This document shows, piece after piece, positions 44,710 through 56,416 of a DNA stretch of 64,000 nucleotides; positions within the stretch are counted from its first letter, which is position 1; the number at the start of each line of letters is the position of its first letter. The notes beneath the pieces are model-generated. The model saw nothing but the letters and a program-made list of their open reading frames with translations. It did no database searches and was not told the origin of the DNA. This DNA comes from Sciurus carolinensis (taxonomy: Eukaryota; Chordata; Mammalia; Rodentia; Sciuridae), in the NCBI RefSeq assembly GCF_902686445.1, contig NC_062219.1, positions 39,769,056-39,833,055 on the forward strand. The letters are read 5' to 3'. Position numbers and translations under genes: made by a program.

Positions 44710-45308
44710 CTATTTTATTTGTTTTTTGGCAATTTAAAATTTGTTATTTTTAGATATACATGACAATAGTGTATTTTGACATATTATACAAATATGGAGT
44801 ATAACTTATTCTAATTAGGATCCCATTCTTGTGGTTGAACATGATGTGGACTTTCACTGGTGGTGTATTCATATAAGAACAGAGAAAAGTTATGTCTGAT
44901 TCATTCTACTGTCTTTTCTATTCCCATCTGCCTCCCTTCCCTTCATTCTCCTTTGTCTAATTCAATGAACTTCTATCCCCCCACACCCCAACCTGTGTGT
45001 TAGCATTCATATATCAGAAAGGACATTTGGCCTTTGGCTTTTTGAGATTGGCTTATTTCATTTATCATGACAGTCTCCAATTCCATTCATTTACTTGCAA
45101 ATACCATAATTTCATTCTTCTTTATGACTGAGTAATATTCCATTGTGTATGTATACACCACATTTTCCTTATCTATTCATCTGTTGAAGGGCACCCTGGC
45201 TGATTCCATAGCTTAGCTACTGTGAATTGAGCTGCTATAAACATTGATGTGGTTGTGTCATTGTAGTATGCTGATTTGAAGTCAAATATATATATTTAGA
45301 TATATAGC
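44710..45308 (-). mobile_element. L1 3' end inserted beside/into an older L1
   Basis: Antisense 3' UTR and ORF2 end of the same family as 13700-14394. Direct repeat AGTCTTTATT at 44700-44709 and 45309-45318. The right copy is the start of an older antisense L1, so this copy landed at that element's tail. Confidence 0.9.
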
Positions 45309-45995
45309 AGTCTTTATTTTTAAGAGAAGTTTCAGGTTCACAGCAAGGAAGATGGTATAAAGGGTCCTCATGTACCACTGTCCTTCCTCCATCCACAACT
45401 TCCTTCTTATTTACAAAATTGTTACAATCCATGGAGTTGGACTGCCACAACATTACCACCCAGAATCCATAGTTCACCTTAGAGTTCACTCCTGGTGCCT
45501 TCCACTCTATGGATTTGGACAAATAGATGATGAGATGTAATCACCATTTTTATGTGATGCTGAGTAGTTTCACTGCCCTAAAAAATACAGGTGCTCCATG
45601 TATCCATCCTTCCTTCATCCTTATTGCTGGCAGCTACTGGTCTTTCTATTGTCCTCATAGTTTTTCATTTTCCAGAAAGTTCTATATTTGAATTCATACA
45701 GTTTCTAGCCTCTTCAGAAGGGGTTCTTTCACTTAATAGTGTACATTTAAATTGGTTCCATGCTTTTTCATGGTTTGATAACTCATTTCTTTAAATGGTG
45801 AATAATATTCCATTGCCTGGATATAACACTTTATCAGTTTCAAAGGACATCTTAGTTGCTTCCAGGTTTAGGCAATTTTAAATAAGGCTGTCATAAACAC
45901 TCATAAATATGTGTGAACATATTTTCAACCCTTTCGAGTAAATAGCAAGTGGCCCAATTGCTGGATAGTATGGTAAGGGTAGGTTTAGGGTTTGT
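45309..45995 (-). mobile_element. Older L1 3' UTR and ORF2 end
   Basis: TTTATTTTTAAGAGAAGTTTCAGGTTCACAGC...CACTCTATGGATTTGGACAAATAGATGATGAGATGTAATCACC...TTTCATGGTTTGATAACTCATTTCTTTAAATGGTGAATAATATTCCATTGCC...GGCCCAATTGCTGGATAGTATGGTAAGGGTA is an old mammalian L1 in antisense. It ends at the EEF1A1 retrocopy. Confidence 0.88.
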
Positions 45996-46114
45996 TTGTT
46001 TGTTTTTTCTTGTTAAACTTTAGTTTTAATGGCTCTCAAAATTCTGTGACAAATTTTCAGTCAAGTTGTTTCCATTAAAAAGTACTTATTTAAAAAATCT
46101 AATAACTGAAAACT

Positions 46115-46115
46115 G

Positions 46116-46157
<42 letters not shown>
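46115..46157. repeat. (CA)n microsatellite in the pseudogene 3' UTR
   Basis: About 21 CA units where the parent 3' UTR has only a short GCGTGTGGC-like stretch (antisense), so it expanded after retroposition. Confidence 0.97.
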
Positions 46158-46160
<3 letters not shown>

Positions 46161-46734
46161 AAAACACCCAAATGGTCCATAAAACATTCTCCTTTCCTTC
46201 TGAAGATTTCATGATGCATGGTTAACACTAACCAATCTTTTACTATGAAACTGGAATGTCCTATTGGGACAACCAGTTTTGAGATTGTTTTTTCATAATG
46301 GATTAAGACTGGGGTGGCAGGTAGTATGGGTAATATTCCATTAACTTTCTGAGCTATTTGGACATCTTGGTGACCTTATTTGGTCCAGTAGTCTTCTTAC
46401 CATGGCTTTGATGACACCCACAGCAATTGTCTGTCTCATATCACAAGCATCAGAAAGACCTAGAGGAGTAATGTGAGAGAAGTTCTCAACATACATGGCC
46501 TGCCTGGAGCTGTATCACCAGACTTCAAGACTTTAGGACCATCTTCCAGCTTCTTACCAGAACGGTGATCCATCTTTCAGCAAACTTGCAGGCAATGTGA
46601 GTTGTGTGACAATCCAGTACTGTGGCACTGATGGCCTGGATGGTTCAGAAAAATCACAAAGTAGAGAAACAAGCTGCTTCTATTGGTTGGTCATTTTTGA
46701 TGTCACCATCAATATTGCCATGATCAACATCTTT

Positions 46735-46817
46735 TTTTTTTTTGTGGTGCTGGGTATTGAACCCAGGGCTTTGTGCTTGCGAGGCAGGCGCTCTACCAAC
46801 TGAGCCATATCCCCAGC
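46735..46817 (-). mobile_element. ID-type SINE inside the EEF1A1 pseudogene
   Basis: T-run, then GTGGTGCTGGGTATTGAACCCAGGGCTTTGTGCTTGCGAGGCAGGCGCTCTACCAACTGAGCCATATCCCCAGC. A perfect 17-bp duplication of pseudogene sequence, CCATGATCAACATCTTT, lies at 46718-46734 and 46818-46834. Confidence 0.97.
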
Positions 46818-47904
46818 CCATGATCAACATCTTTGATAGACACATTCTTGACATTAAAGCCCACATTGACCCCAGGAAGAACTTCACTCAAAGCTTCATG
46901 ATGAATTTCAACTGAGTTGACGTCAGTTGTGACATTGACTGGAGCAAAGTTTCCACTGGGCCCATGGGGACAGTACTAATATCATCAATGTTGTAGACCT
47001 CCTGGAAGGACAAATGCAAAGGCTTGTCAGTTGGATGAATTGGTGGTAGGATGAATCCAAAGCTTCAAGCACTATGGTTTCACTGGTACTTCCCTTTTTA
47101 TGGGTGACTTTCCATCCCTTGAACCAAGCCATATTAGCACTTGGCTCCAGCATATTGTCACCATTCCAACCAGAAATTGGCACAAACGCCATTGTGTAAG
47201 AGTTGTAACTGGTTTTCTTAATGTGGGTGCTGACTTCCTTAACCATTTCTTCATCTCTCTTCTGACTCTAGGGTGACTCAGTAGAATTCATTTTGCTAAC
47301 ACCAACAATTGTTTTTTTCACACTGCGTAAGTTAGAAGGGCATGCTCAGGGGTCTGACCATTCTGGGGGATGCCAGCTTCAAATTTACCAACACCAGCAG
47401 CACAATCAGGGCGGCACAGTTGACTTGAGATGTGCCTGTAATAAGGTTTCTGATAAAGTCTCCATGGCTGTGGACATCAGTACTAGTCAAATGATACTTG
47501 CTGGTCTCAGTTCCCACAGGGAGATGTCAATGGTGACAGTTCAGCTTTCAGTTTATCCAAGACGTAGGCACACTGGAAAGCCCCCTTTCTCGCCTTAGTA
47601 GCCTCCTTTAAAATTTTTTCAGTGGTTCTTCTTTTGTTGATCCCACCATATTTGTAGATCAGATGGCCAGTAGTGGTGGACTTGCCTGATTCTACATGTC
47701 CAATGACAACAATGTCAATACGATTTTTTTCCTTTCCCATTTTGACTTTGATTTAGTGGTGGTTTTCAAAACACTTGTATTCTGGCTGCAAACTTGTTGA
47801 CAAAAAGCATATGATTGGTTTTTTGCTTGCATTTGGTGTTTCACCGTTCAAAGTATCCCGATTTGACCAATCTTGCCTATGTCCTTTTAATCACCTGTGT
47901 TTTA

Positions 47905-48020
47905 CATGGGCAGGAACCAAGGTCAGAGAAGTTAAATAACTTGCCAAGGTGACCAGTTTGTAAACTATCCAGTACTAGAACTGGAAGAAAATTGTGTCTG
48001 ACCCTAAAGCTGCCAAACTG
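47905..48020 (-). mobile_element. MIR SINE
   Basis: AACCAAGGTCAGAGAAGTTAAATAACTTGCCAAGGTGACCAGTTTGTAAACTATCCAGTACTAGAACTGGAAG is antisense MIR. Confidence 0.8.
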
Positions 48021-48092
48021 GTGTCCATCTGCAACATCTTCAGAATTTTTTGAGGACATTTTTTATCCTCCTTTACTCTTTGAGAGATATGA

Positions 48093-48098
48093 TTTATT
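48093..48098 (-). promoter_or_regulatory. AATAAA polyadenylation-like signal
   Basis: Minus-strand AATAAA about 185 bases beyond the stop of the open frame at 48283-48502. It would fit a short 3' UTR for that candidate exon. The hexamer alone is common by chance. Confidence 0.25.
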
Positions 48099-48282
48099 GC
48101 TTATCTTGCAGACTTTACAGGCTAAGTCATAACTGCAGTTAAACTTTCTTCATAAAATATAATCCCACTTTCAAAATGAAACATAGATCTGGCTGATGCA
48201 ACTACTCATGAATGCTAACAGCTCTTTAAATGGCTGCATTTGGTTACTTTGTAGATTGATCACCATAGAGTGCTTTGCTGGG

Positions 48283-48502
48283 TCATATCAAAGGCTTATA
48301 TTGAAAGGCTGTATTGTCTTTGCTTAATATTCTGTCCTTTCTGTAAGGCTCTATCAGATCAAAGTGTTGACCTTGTTGAATAATAATTTTACTGATGAGT
48401 TCCTGGTAAAATGGTGTCATTGTCAGAGAACAAAGTACCCTTTGTATTAAAACTTCCAATGATGGGTCATGTATAGATCCTTGATATTCATCCTCAGGAA
48501 AC
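48283..48502 (-). CDS. Candidate terminal exon, unknown gene
   Basis: The minus strand has a splice-acceptor-like TGTTTCACCTGTGCTCAG, then an open reading FPEDEYQGSIHDP, continuing DPSLEVLIQRVLCSLTMTPF and ending TAFQYKPLI before a TGA at 48285-48283. About 72 codons with balanced composition and no low complexity. The frame stays open upstream of the acceptor only through Pro-rich antisense of a G-rich patch, which looks non-coding. An AATAAA follows 185 bases downstream. I do not recognise the protein. Alternatives are chance or a decayed retrocopy. The EEF1A1 retrocopy lies about 475 bases downstream. Confidence 0.32.
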
Positions 48503-49623
48503 CTGAGCACAGGTGAAACATGATGTACGAACACAGCAGGGGTCAGTGGAGGGTCGGGGTGGGGGTAAAGTTGAGGTGGGGACTGCACAGGCACCCTTGG
48601 GGGAAGAACTTAAGGAAAGGCAGCTTAGGGGATACGTGGGAGGTGTGTGCCTTAAGGGAAATAGTTCTCTCTCCTTTTTAAAAAGGAAGGTAGGTGGTGG
48701 ACTCTAAACAGCTCCGTAGCAAGAAACTAGGCTTGATAAAACTCTTTAACTTTAATGTGACCTAACACATTTCTTCTCCCAGGAATATTCAGTAGGCAGA
48801 ATCTCAGCATTAGTTGACAGCCTAGACAAAGATAGATATTTCAGTGAAGGTCTGCTTAGAAAGTCTCAAGACAGAGGTGAAAGCTATCTGCTCTGGCAGT
48901 TGGCAGGACACCTCTCAGGACAGTGTTATAAATTTATGGACTTTAAAGCAAAATTGTGTTTTGTTTTGTGGAATTCATTCTCTTCTTGGACTTTGTTCCT
49001 GATATTAAACCCCCAATTTTATTTATATACATTTACATATATATGTATATTTTGTCTTCTGTCCCAGCTTAAGATAACATAAAAGGATTATGTGTGCGTG
49101 CATGTGTGTGTGTATAATGAGGAAAAGGAGAGAGAAATATTTCAAAATCTGTACTTTCTACAGAGAAAAACTATCCTGAAATCTTGCAGAAGCACTTCCA
49201 CAAAGCCAGCTAGCTGTGAAACTGTCCAATTTCTGCAAAATCAATGGGAAGGATTCTTTGCCATTTTCTCAGCATCTTCTTTTTCATCTTGGCTTATTAG
49301 GGATTATCAAAATACATTCCAATGTACACTACCAAAACCTTCCTTTTCTTTTTCTATTCATATGCTATTGTGTGTAGCTCTTAATAGCCCATAATCAGGT
49401 GAATTGTTTATGCTGCGGTTAAGTGAAGGTGGCTTCATGCTGGAGGCACCCCACTGCGTTGCCATGGCAATGCCATGATCACTGATTCAGCATTAGGATT
49501 TTTGGCCACACTATTGAAATGAGCATAGAGGGAAGGCAAGTTGAGATTTTATGTAATAAGGATCTAAGGTAGCCTCTGTTATATTTGTCCCTTGCATATG
49601 CAACAGATGTATTCTTTAAAGAG

Positions 49624-49628
<5 letters not shown>
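48503..49628. other. Unassigned; G-rich patch at 48535-48590
   Basis: GGGTCGGGGTGGGGGTAAAG is a short G-rich patch. The rest shows no repeat or gene I can name. Confidence 0.4.

Positions 49629-49674
<46 letters not shown>
49629..49674. repeat. (GT)n microsatellite
   Basis: About 22 uninterrupted GT units; the Cys/Val open frame over it is an artefact. Confidence 0.98.
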
Positions 49675-49676
<2 letters not shown>

Positions 49677-49869
49677 CTTTACACAGTAAAATCCAGTTAC
49701 AGGTATATTAAAATAGTCTGGCAGGTACAGTCATTTGGTTTGGAAATAAAGAATATTAAGGGTTTTTTGCTCCTATTGTTCTTAGTGATAACAGAACCTA
49801 TTGCCTGGATATATTAGTTTTAGGAGAATTCAACTTCTTAATGTATGCAAAACACTCAACTTGGTATTT

Positions 49870-50300
49870 ATGTTGCAGTAGGCAGATTTCTGAACATGTC
49901 TGGCCAAGTTTCCTATTCTCTCATTGTTCAACTAAACACTAATCTGAATACTATCATAAAAGGGCTTTCTAGAAGTGATTAAGGTTACAAATCAGCTGAC
50001 CCTAAAACAGAGATTACCTTTAATTATCTAGAGTGGTCCACTTTCATCATAGGAGTTCATGAAAGCAACAGAAGTATCATTCAGAGAGATATAGCCAAAG
50101 GAGAAGTCAGAAACAACTGAACCCTGAGGAAAAACTTGGTCCAATGTTGCTTTGAGCCAAAGAATGTGGGGAGCCTCCAGAAGCTGAGAACAACCCCTGT
50201 CCAACAGCTAGCCACCAAGCAGTACCCTGTCCAACAGTTGCGTTGAACTGAAGCTCTGGAGATGAATCTTCAGATACTAACTTAGGTGGTTGGCAGAATT
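49870..50300 (+). mobile_element. MLT1-type MaLR LTR
   Basis: Sense: AAAGGGCTTTCTAGAAGTGATTAAGGTTACAAATCAGCTGACCC, GGAGAAGTCAGAAACAACTGA, GGGGAGCCTCCAGAAGCTGAGAACAACCCCTGTCCAACAGCTAGCCACCAAGCAG follow the order of an MLT1 LTR. The minus frame 50107-50454 is antisense of this. Confidence 0.75.
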
Positions 50301-50724
50301 CAGTTCTATGCACGAAGGCCTGAGTGAACTCACTCACCGTGGTGATGGGGGCACTGGAGAATGAGAGTCTGTTCCCAGGGAGTTGGCTGAGCTGGTGTGG
50401 GAAGGAGAACGTGGAGGATTTGTGCAGGATGCTTAGCATTATGTTCCAGTACATGGTTAATGAGTCTCACCATTGTGGGAATCTTACGACTTTAAAAAAG
50501 GAAACTGGTTTATCCTGGATTACACAACAGAAGATTAACCTGCCTCGTATTTGAAGGCATTTGCTCTTCTGCTTATGATATTCTTCATTTTATTTGTAGT
50601 TGAAATCTGTAAAATACTTCCAGCTATTTTGAAATCAAGAAAGGATTTCAATATCAAATAAATGAACAAGCAAATTAAAATGTACCATTTATAAAAATAA
50701 ACTACTTTAACTTAGAAAGTATTT
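50301..50724. other. No recognised feature
   Basis: Probably includes the decayed 3' end of the LTR and then unassigned AT-rich sequence. Confidence 0.4.
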
Positions 50725-50872
50725 TATTTTATTTTACTTATGTTTGTACTGGGAATGGAACTTGGGTTACTTTACCATGGAGCTATATCCTCGTCCCTTT
50801 TTATTTATATTTTGAGACTGGGTCTTGTTAAGTTGCTTAGGACCTTGCTAAGTTGCTGAGGCTGACCTTGAG
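50725..50872 (-). mobile_element. B1-dID SINE, truncated
   Basis: ID part (GTACTGGGAATGGAACTTGGGTTACTTTACCATGGAGCTATATCC) and B1 part (GAGACTGGGTCTTGTTAAGTTGC...GCTGAGGCTGACCTTGAG) that breaks off before the usual CCTCAGCCTCC end. Confidence 0.88.
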
Positions 50873-52324
50873 TGCCTTAGAAGGTTTATAGTGAAGACCA
50901 GGTTGAGGAAGAATTACTTATCTTACAGAGAAAAGCTTTGTGAAACATTTTAAAGCTTGCTTTTCATGTGTATGAAAGGGAGTGATTCTTTAATATTGAT
51001 ATTCTTTGAACACAGGGACCTAGAAAATGAGCTTGGGTATTTACTAGAAATACAGGCGAACAGAATAGGTATTTATTAGAAAGAATTTCTATGCAGATAA
51101 AATTGTGACATGTTGGAAAAGATCAATGAAAGTAGTTGTGATCTGGACTTAGGTTATTCTTTAAAATAACTTGATTTCATCTGTTTGAGACCACTTATTT
51201 GTGATTCTATGTGGACAGGATAGAATAGATGGGTTAAATAAATTTTTTTTTTTTTTTTTTACAAATAAAAGATACAACTAACATTTGACTTTCCCATAAA
51301 TTTACTTCTGAAAACAATTTAATGTGCAATTAAAATGTTCTAACCTTTTTATTATGTAATAAATAGCATTATATTATATTCGAATCAATCAGTTTTTAAT
51401 GTGGTATTTAAAGTAAAAAATTATGAGCAAAACCCAGCAGCAAGTGAAATTTATGACAATTTATGACTCTTTTTGTTTGTTTATTGTGTCTATATTCAGC
51501 TTGAGGACTAGTGTTCTAATATATTATAAGCAGGAATTATCAGCCAAGATTCAACCATCCATTATTGTAACCAGAATAAATTTTAGATTAAAAATGAATA
51601 ATTCAAGAAATATTTCTCAGAGCTTTTTTTAACATTGCAACTCTAATCAGCAGGTGGAATTTAATAGCACCTGGATTAATCAGAAACTAATAAGGTAAAA
51701 AATTGCTTCCTCTCTAGATACATAAAAAATTTTCTCATTTGCACTGGCTCTTTTTAAAGGGAGAAATCATTCACAGGCTTTTATCAAGTTCTTAGAGCGT
51801 ATAGCAGAGTAGTAGAGAGCCTGCCATGTGAGATATCAGTTATAGTTATGGACCAGAGACAAATTCACAGCAAAATGTACTCTGTTGGGTTATTAGAGAG
51901 GCTTCTTGGTGTTGCTTGTCACTTAAGTGTACATGGATTCTCACATACACCCCTACACATCTACTGCTACTGTGGTTACCCAATATTCAGTTTAATCAAG
52001 GGGGCTTTCCAGCCAGGAACTACTCACCTGCCTTATGTCCCTGTTCTTTCCCCCTGGGTTTGACTGGGTTTCAGTAATGCTAAGCTGTTGATTGATAATT
52101 TAATGGATAATTTATTCAATATTTCCATGACTTCCTGGTGGATCATGAAGATTGAGTCCTATAATGCTTGGCATAATGGCTCATGGCCTGTGTAGATCTG
52201 GACAAGATTGATTGATTTGGGGTGGTTGTCTCTGCCCTGTAAAGACAGGTAAACTGAGAAGTTGTGATTATGTGGTTGAATCTACAAAGGACTGAACAGT
52301 GAGCCTCCACCCATACTTAGGAGC
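50873..52324. other. No recognised feature
   Basis: AT-rich with a T-run at 51242-51261. Plus frames 51423-51632 and 51848-52063 have no domain. Confidence 0.4.
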
Positions 52325-52785
52325 AGTGGTTGTATGAGATGGGGGTCTCCAGAGAAACAGAGTCAATAGGATATGGAGGGAGTTACAGAAAGAACTGGCT
52401 CACATAAACACAGAGGCTAAGAATGCCACAAACTACCGTCTGCAAACTAGAGGCCCAAGAAAGCAGTAGTGTAACTCTAGTTCAAGTCCAAAGTCTGGAG
52501 AATGAGGAGAATGCTGATGTCCCAGAACAGAGACCATGGATGTCCCACCTCCAAATAAAGAGTAAACCCACCCTCCTCTGTCTCACTGTACTATTTGGGC
52601 TCTCAAAGATTGTATGATACCAACCCATGTTGGTGAAGGTGAATTTTTTACCTGGTCTACCCACTCAAATGCTTATTGCTTCTTGAAACACCCATAAAAA
52701 AAGTTTTTACTGACTATCTGGGTATCTTTTAGCCCAGTCAAGTTGACACGTAAAATGTAATACCATGACAACCACCACTGTGTGG
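52325..52785 (-). mobile_element. MLT2-type (ERVL) solo LTR
   Basis: Antisense: GGGGGTCTCCAGAGAAACAGAGTCAATAGGATATGG, AGAACTGGCTCACATAAACACAGAGGCTAAGAATGCC, CTGCAAACTAGAGGCCCAAGAAAGC...TTTTAGCCCAGTCAAGTTGACACGTAAAATG. This is the reverse complement of an MLT2-like LTR, related to the ERVL provirus at 56.4 kb but older. Confidence 0.85.
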
Positions 52786-55205
52786 CATTGCTGCCTCTTA
52801 AGAACACCTTTGTGAGCTGATTGGAGCGCAGACTGCCACGCTGAGTTTAAAAAAAAGTCATTCGAGTTTATGATATTTTTCTGGATCTTGTGATATTTGT
52901 AGTTAGAACAACTTTAAACTTTGTTTCTTACTCTAAAACCTCTGATAAAAGAGCAATGAGTTTAATATAATAAATTCAGTTGCTTTATATTGTCAATGAA
53001 TTAATAATAGAGAGATAAAGGACAAGTCTCTTGCAACTTTTCATGAGTTTACAGAAAATTTTTCTCATTTTTAGTTTTATACTTCACACATTACAATAAA
53101 ATAGTTTAAATAAGCATTTTTTGCTCATATAGTGTTGTTATAGAACTAAAAATGAAAGACAAAACAAGTTATATTATTTGGTAAAATGAAAGAACTTGAA
53201 TGTCTACTTTTGGCAAATATGATAATAAATCAACTGATCTGTTAAATAAAACATTTTCCTTTTGACAGAGCTATAAAGTTAGTCATAAAATAAATTATTA
53301 TTTTAAAAGATATCACATATAGCTTAGATTGAACTTGATTTGAATCAAATCTACACTTCTAGACTTAAGATGTTGCAAAAAATATCTGGTTGGACATTTC
53401 AGTTAGAACTGGGCTCTTTGTCTTAATGGTAGCTTTAGATCCTGACTGAATTTTCCTATCAGAATTGTGAGGGAATGACTCAATTCCTCTTATTGCCTGA
53501 GAATTTAATAATTTATAGAAGCCCATATGGCCATACAGTTATTTCATTACTTATTTCTCATATAAAATCTTAGAATAACTGGAATGTAGAACTCAAGAAT
53601 ATATTCATAACAATAAAAATTAAACTTTATTTTATTGGAAGTCTTTAAGTGAAAAATTCATGTATACTTCTAAAACACTAGATGGCACTAAAACACATCA
53701 TGATAAATTCTGTGGCTCATCAAGAGGTCATATTAATAATTTATTGAAAACTTACGATGGTACTTTCTTTAGTTATATTTTAAACACGTAAAATTTAATT
53801 ATGTTCTACTAGTGCCATTGATTATTGAAATAATATTACCAAAACTACAGAAGTAGATAACTTGTAATTAGTAATTATTTAAAGTGTTACTTCATTGGCT
53901 TAATATATCATCATATATTAATTGTCTTTATCACCTGAGGTCGCTCCCTCAGAGTTCCCTAAGAAGAAGAAATACACCGCAAATCAAAGTAATGAATAGG
54001 TCTTGAACTGTTGGATAGTCTGATTAATTATGATAAATAAATCATAAAACACACTGGGAAAAGATTTAAATTTTTGACAAACAATAGTTCTTTAACAAAG
54101 ATAACATAAAATTCACAGTATGCCACTACATGAGGACATCAGCGACAAGTCTATTGTCAATCCAAGTGACAACAGTTAGTCACGCACGGGATAATTGGAA
54201 ATGCCCCCAAATCTCAAATCTCACAATTTAAAGACTTTCCTAAATTTGGCAGTATTCCAAAAATTTTACCATCATCAATTATGATTTTTGTGAAACTGAA
54301 AGAAGCTTTTATATACTATCAATAATAATAAATTTTGATCAGCCATGCTAGAGCAAAGGCTGAGTTTTGTTTTTTGTCATATGGAGACATGATTGAAAAT
54401 TGTAGCTAGCTGATGGAGAGTGTCAGATTATAAAGTATTCCAAGCATTATGATAGTTTCTGGATCTTGTGATTTTTGTAGTATTTGTCCGATGTTAAAAG
54501 ATTTTGATTTGTAGTGACTTCTTTTCTCCTTCAAAATACTTTTTCATTTTTTACATTTAACTTTGGATTTTTTTTTTTTTTACTTTGATAGGTCTTTAAA
54601 AACTGTGTAAGCTTCCATCCACACACATCTGGATCCATTCTCTTCCAACGCCTTTTAGTTCCTGCTAATGTCTCACTATTTAACTTTCTGGTCTTACCTA
54701 TATTCAGTCATTTACCTTGTATTTCTATTAAAAAGCAGTTCTTTATATTCCAGGCAGCTTTTGTTTTTTCACTACCAGCTTCTGTTTATGTTTGCTCCCT
54801 GCCCCAACCCCTCTTTGTTTACTTTTAATGCCTTTTCCTTTCCCTTGGTATTGCCTTTTTGATTTTTAGTTATACGTGTCTGTGAGACCTAGTTCATACG
54901 TGTTTTCCTTTAAGAAAAGGACTCTGAATTCTCCTTCAAACCATCTAGAAGAGCCTACCTTTATTTATTTTGTGACACATTTCTATGTACACATTATATG
55001 TGTTTACACATCTGTAATTCCCCTCTTGTTCTCTTAACTAGCTGATGAAGGGCCTAAACCTTACCCACCTTTTGTCCCTTATAGTACCTAGCACGGTTCA
55101 TTATATGTCATAGGCAACCCATAAAAATATGTAAATTAAATTAAAGAATACATGAAAGTTGTTTTACCTGAGGGTCACAGCATGTTCTTCTCTACTTATT
55201 TATTT
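52786..55205. other. Long unassigned AT-rich stretch
   Basis: About 2.4 kb with no SINE, L1 or LTR that I recognise, unusual for this window. A 25-base sequence occurs twice (52879-52903, 54457-54481). Plus frame 54668-54862 is unsupported. Confidence 0.4.
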
Positions 55206-55221
55206 GAACTCTTAACGTATT

Positions 55222-55430
55222 GGTCTTTTATGTGGGTGCACAGGAGATTGAACTCAGGTACATGCCACCACTGAGCCACATTCCCAACCCTGTTATGTAT
55301 TTTATTTAGAGTCAGGATCTCACTGAGTGACTTTGCCCCTCGCTGTTGCTGAGGCTGGCTTTGAACTCTCGATCCTCCTGCCTCAGCCTCCCAAGCTGCT
55401 TGGAATATAGGCATGTGCCATTGTGTCCAG
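55222..55430 (-). mobile_element. B1-dID composite SINE
   Basis: ID part (GGGTGCACAGGAGATTGAACTCAGGTACATGCCACCACTGAGCCACATTCCCAACCC) and B1 part (CAGGATCTCACTGAGTGAC...GCTGAGGCTGGCTTTGAACTCTCGATCCTCCTGCCTCAGCCTCCCAAGCTGCTTGGAATATAGGC). TATTGGTCTT flanks it on both sides. Confidence 0.94.
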
Positions 55431-55739
55431 CTATTGGTCTTATATTTAAAATAAAATATGTGACATTCAGAGACTCTTGGAGAAAACAAAAGAGGATGCT
55501 TTCATCTATGTTTACAAATATTGTGGTTCAATCTCCATATGGACAGTACCTGAGAGTGGTAATTCCAAGAGAGGACTGGCAGTTGAGTTTCTGTCTGCTG
55601 GAAGTACTCCCAGCAGCTGGGGATATTCTTCCTTACATCCTGAAGGGAGATCTAGGTGGTACATCATAGCATCCTTTGTACCCAGCAAGAGGTTTTGATG
55701 ATTTGGTTGGGAGTATAGCAGTAGGGGTGAGGAGAAGCT

Positions 55740-56345
55740 CTCGATATGTGGATATGTTTTGAAGCTAAATTTTATAGGACTGAATCAACATTTTCTGATG
55801 GATTATATTAGGAACATGAGAAGAATAGAGGAGGCGAAGTTGATACTATGTTTTTTGACTTCAGCAATTGGTGGAATGGATCAATGAAGACAAAAGAAAC
55901 TGGAAAGAGTTTTTTGGGAATAAATGTAAAAGCTAAGTTTTGTTTTTATTTGGAGATATCTAGTAGACAGTGAAACAGTGCACTGTACTGGAATTCTTCA
56001 AGTTGTCATTAAGCTCCTAGATTAGAGACTGAATAAATAATCTAGAGTGATAGTTTAAACAAGCAAGAAAAGAAACCCAGTGATTGAGCACCAGGACACT
56101 CTTGATATTTAGAACAAGGAAGTATATAGCAAATGAGACTGTGAAAAGATATTTGGAAGGTAGGAATAAGATCAGTTGGGTGTGATATCAAAAAAGCCAA
56201 ATAAAAACAATGTTTCAATAGGAATGAAGGGTGAATGATTTCCGATGCTGCTGGTAGGACAAGTAAGATGAAAACTGAGAAATGGCCTCTGGATTTAGCC
56301 AACTGAAAGTTCTGGTAACTTTAACCAAAACAATTTTTATTGAAT
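55740..56345. repeat. Ancient mammalian interspersed repeat
   Basis: TTGGAGATATCTAGTAGACAGTG, ATTAGAGACTGAATAAATAATCTAGAGTG, CAATGTTTCAATAGGAATGAAGGGTGAATG, GCTGCTGGTAGGACAAGTAAGATGAAAACTGAGAAATGGCC follow the 3' half of a very common old mammalian repeat (family name not certain), also seen in pieces at 7.3-10.5, 23.6 and 40.3 kb. Confidence 0.5.
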
Positions 56346-56416
56346 GTCGCAGGCAAAGGTTTGTTTATAGTGGAATAAAGAGACAGGGGCGACAAGAGCA
56401 AGTGTGTAAACTCTCT

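Larger units (their letters stand above)
45996..47807 (-). pseudogene. EEF1A1P: EEF1A1 processed pseudogene
   Basis: Intron-less, antisense copy of translation elongation factor eEF1A1 mRNA. The parent protein is a GTPase that brings aminoacyl-tRNA to the ribosome. The 5' UTR match runs to about 47807. The ATG is at 47740-47738, and the first 78 codons are open ([20 protein letters not shown]), keeping the [10 protein letters not shown]-loop (GxxxxGKS/T). Downstream there are frame shifts, stops and deletions, for example near 46950 where about 40 bases are missing. The coding match ends near 46340, and a 3' UTR match continues to a T-rich stretch at about 45996-46012, the former poly(A). A (CA)n run interrupts the 3' UTR and an ID SINE splits the coding part. 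The window does not show whether it is transcribed. A functional gene is ruled out by the lesions and lack of introns. Confidence 0.96.

Noticed and set aside
46115..46157. CRISPR-like or satellite array among the short repeats of the window
   Set aside because: The tandem runs are mono- to hexanucleotide microsatellites; there are no spaced direct repeats with unique spacers, and the context is mammalian.
47507..47740. Intact EEF1A-like coding start as a real gene
   Set aside because: It is the 5' part of an intron-less copy with later stops, deletions and a SINE insertion; a processed pseudogene explains all of it.
49632..49817. Open frame starting with Cys-Val repeats
   Set aside because: Produced by the (GT)n microsatellite.
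50107..50454. 115-codon minus-strand open frame
   Set aside because: Largely antisense of an MLT1-type LTR, with no domain.
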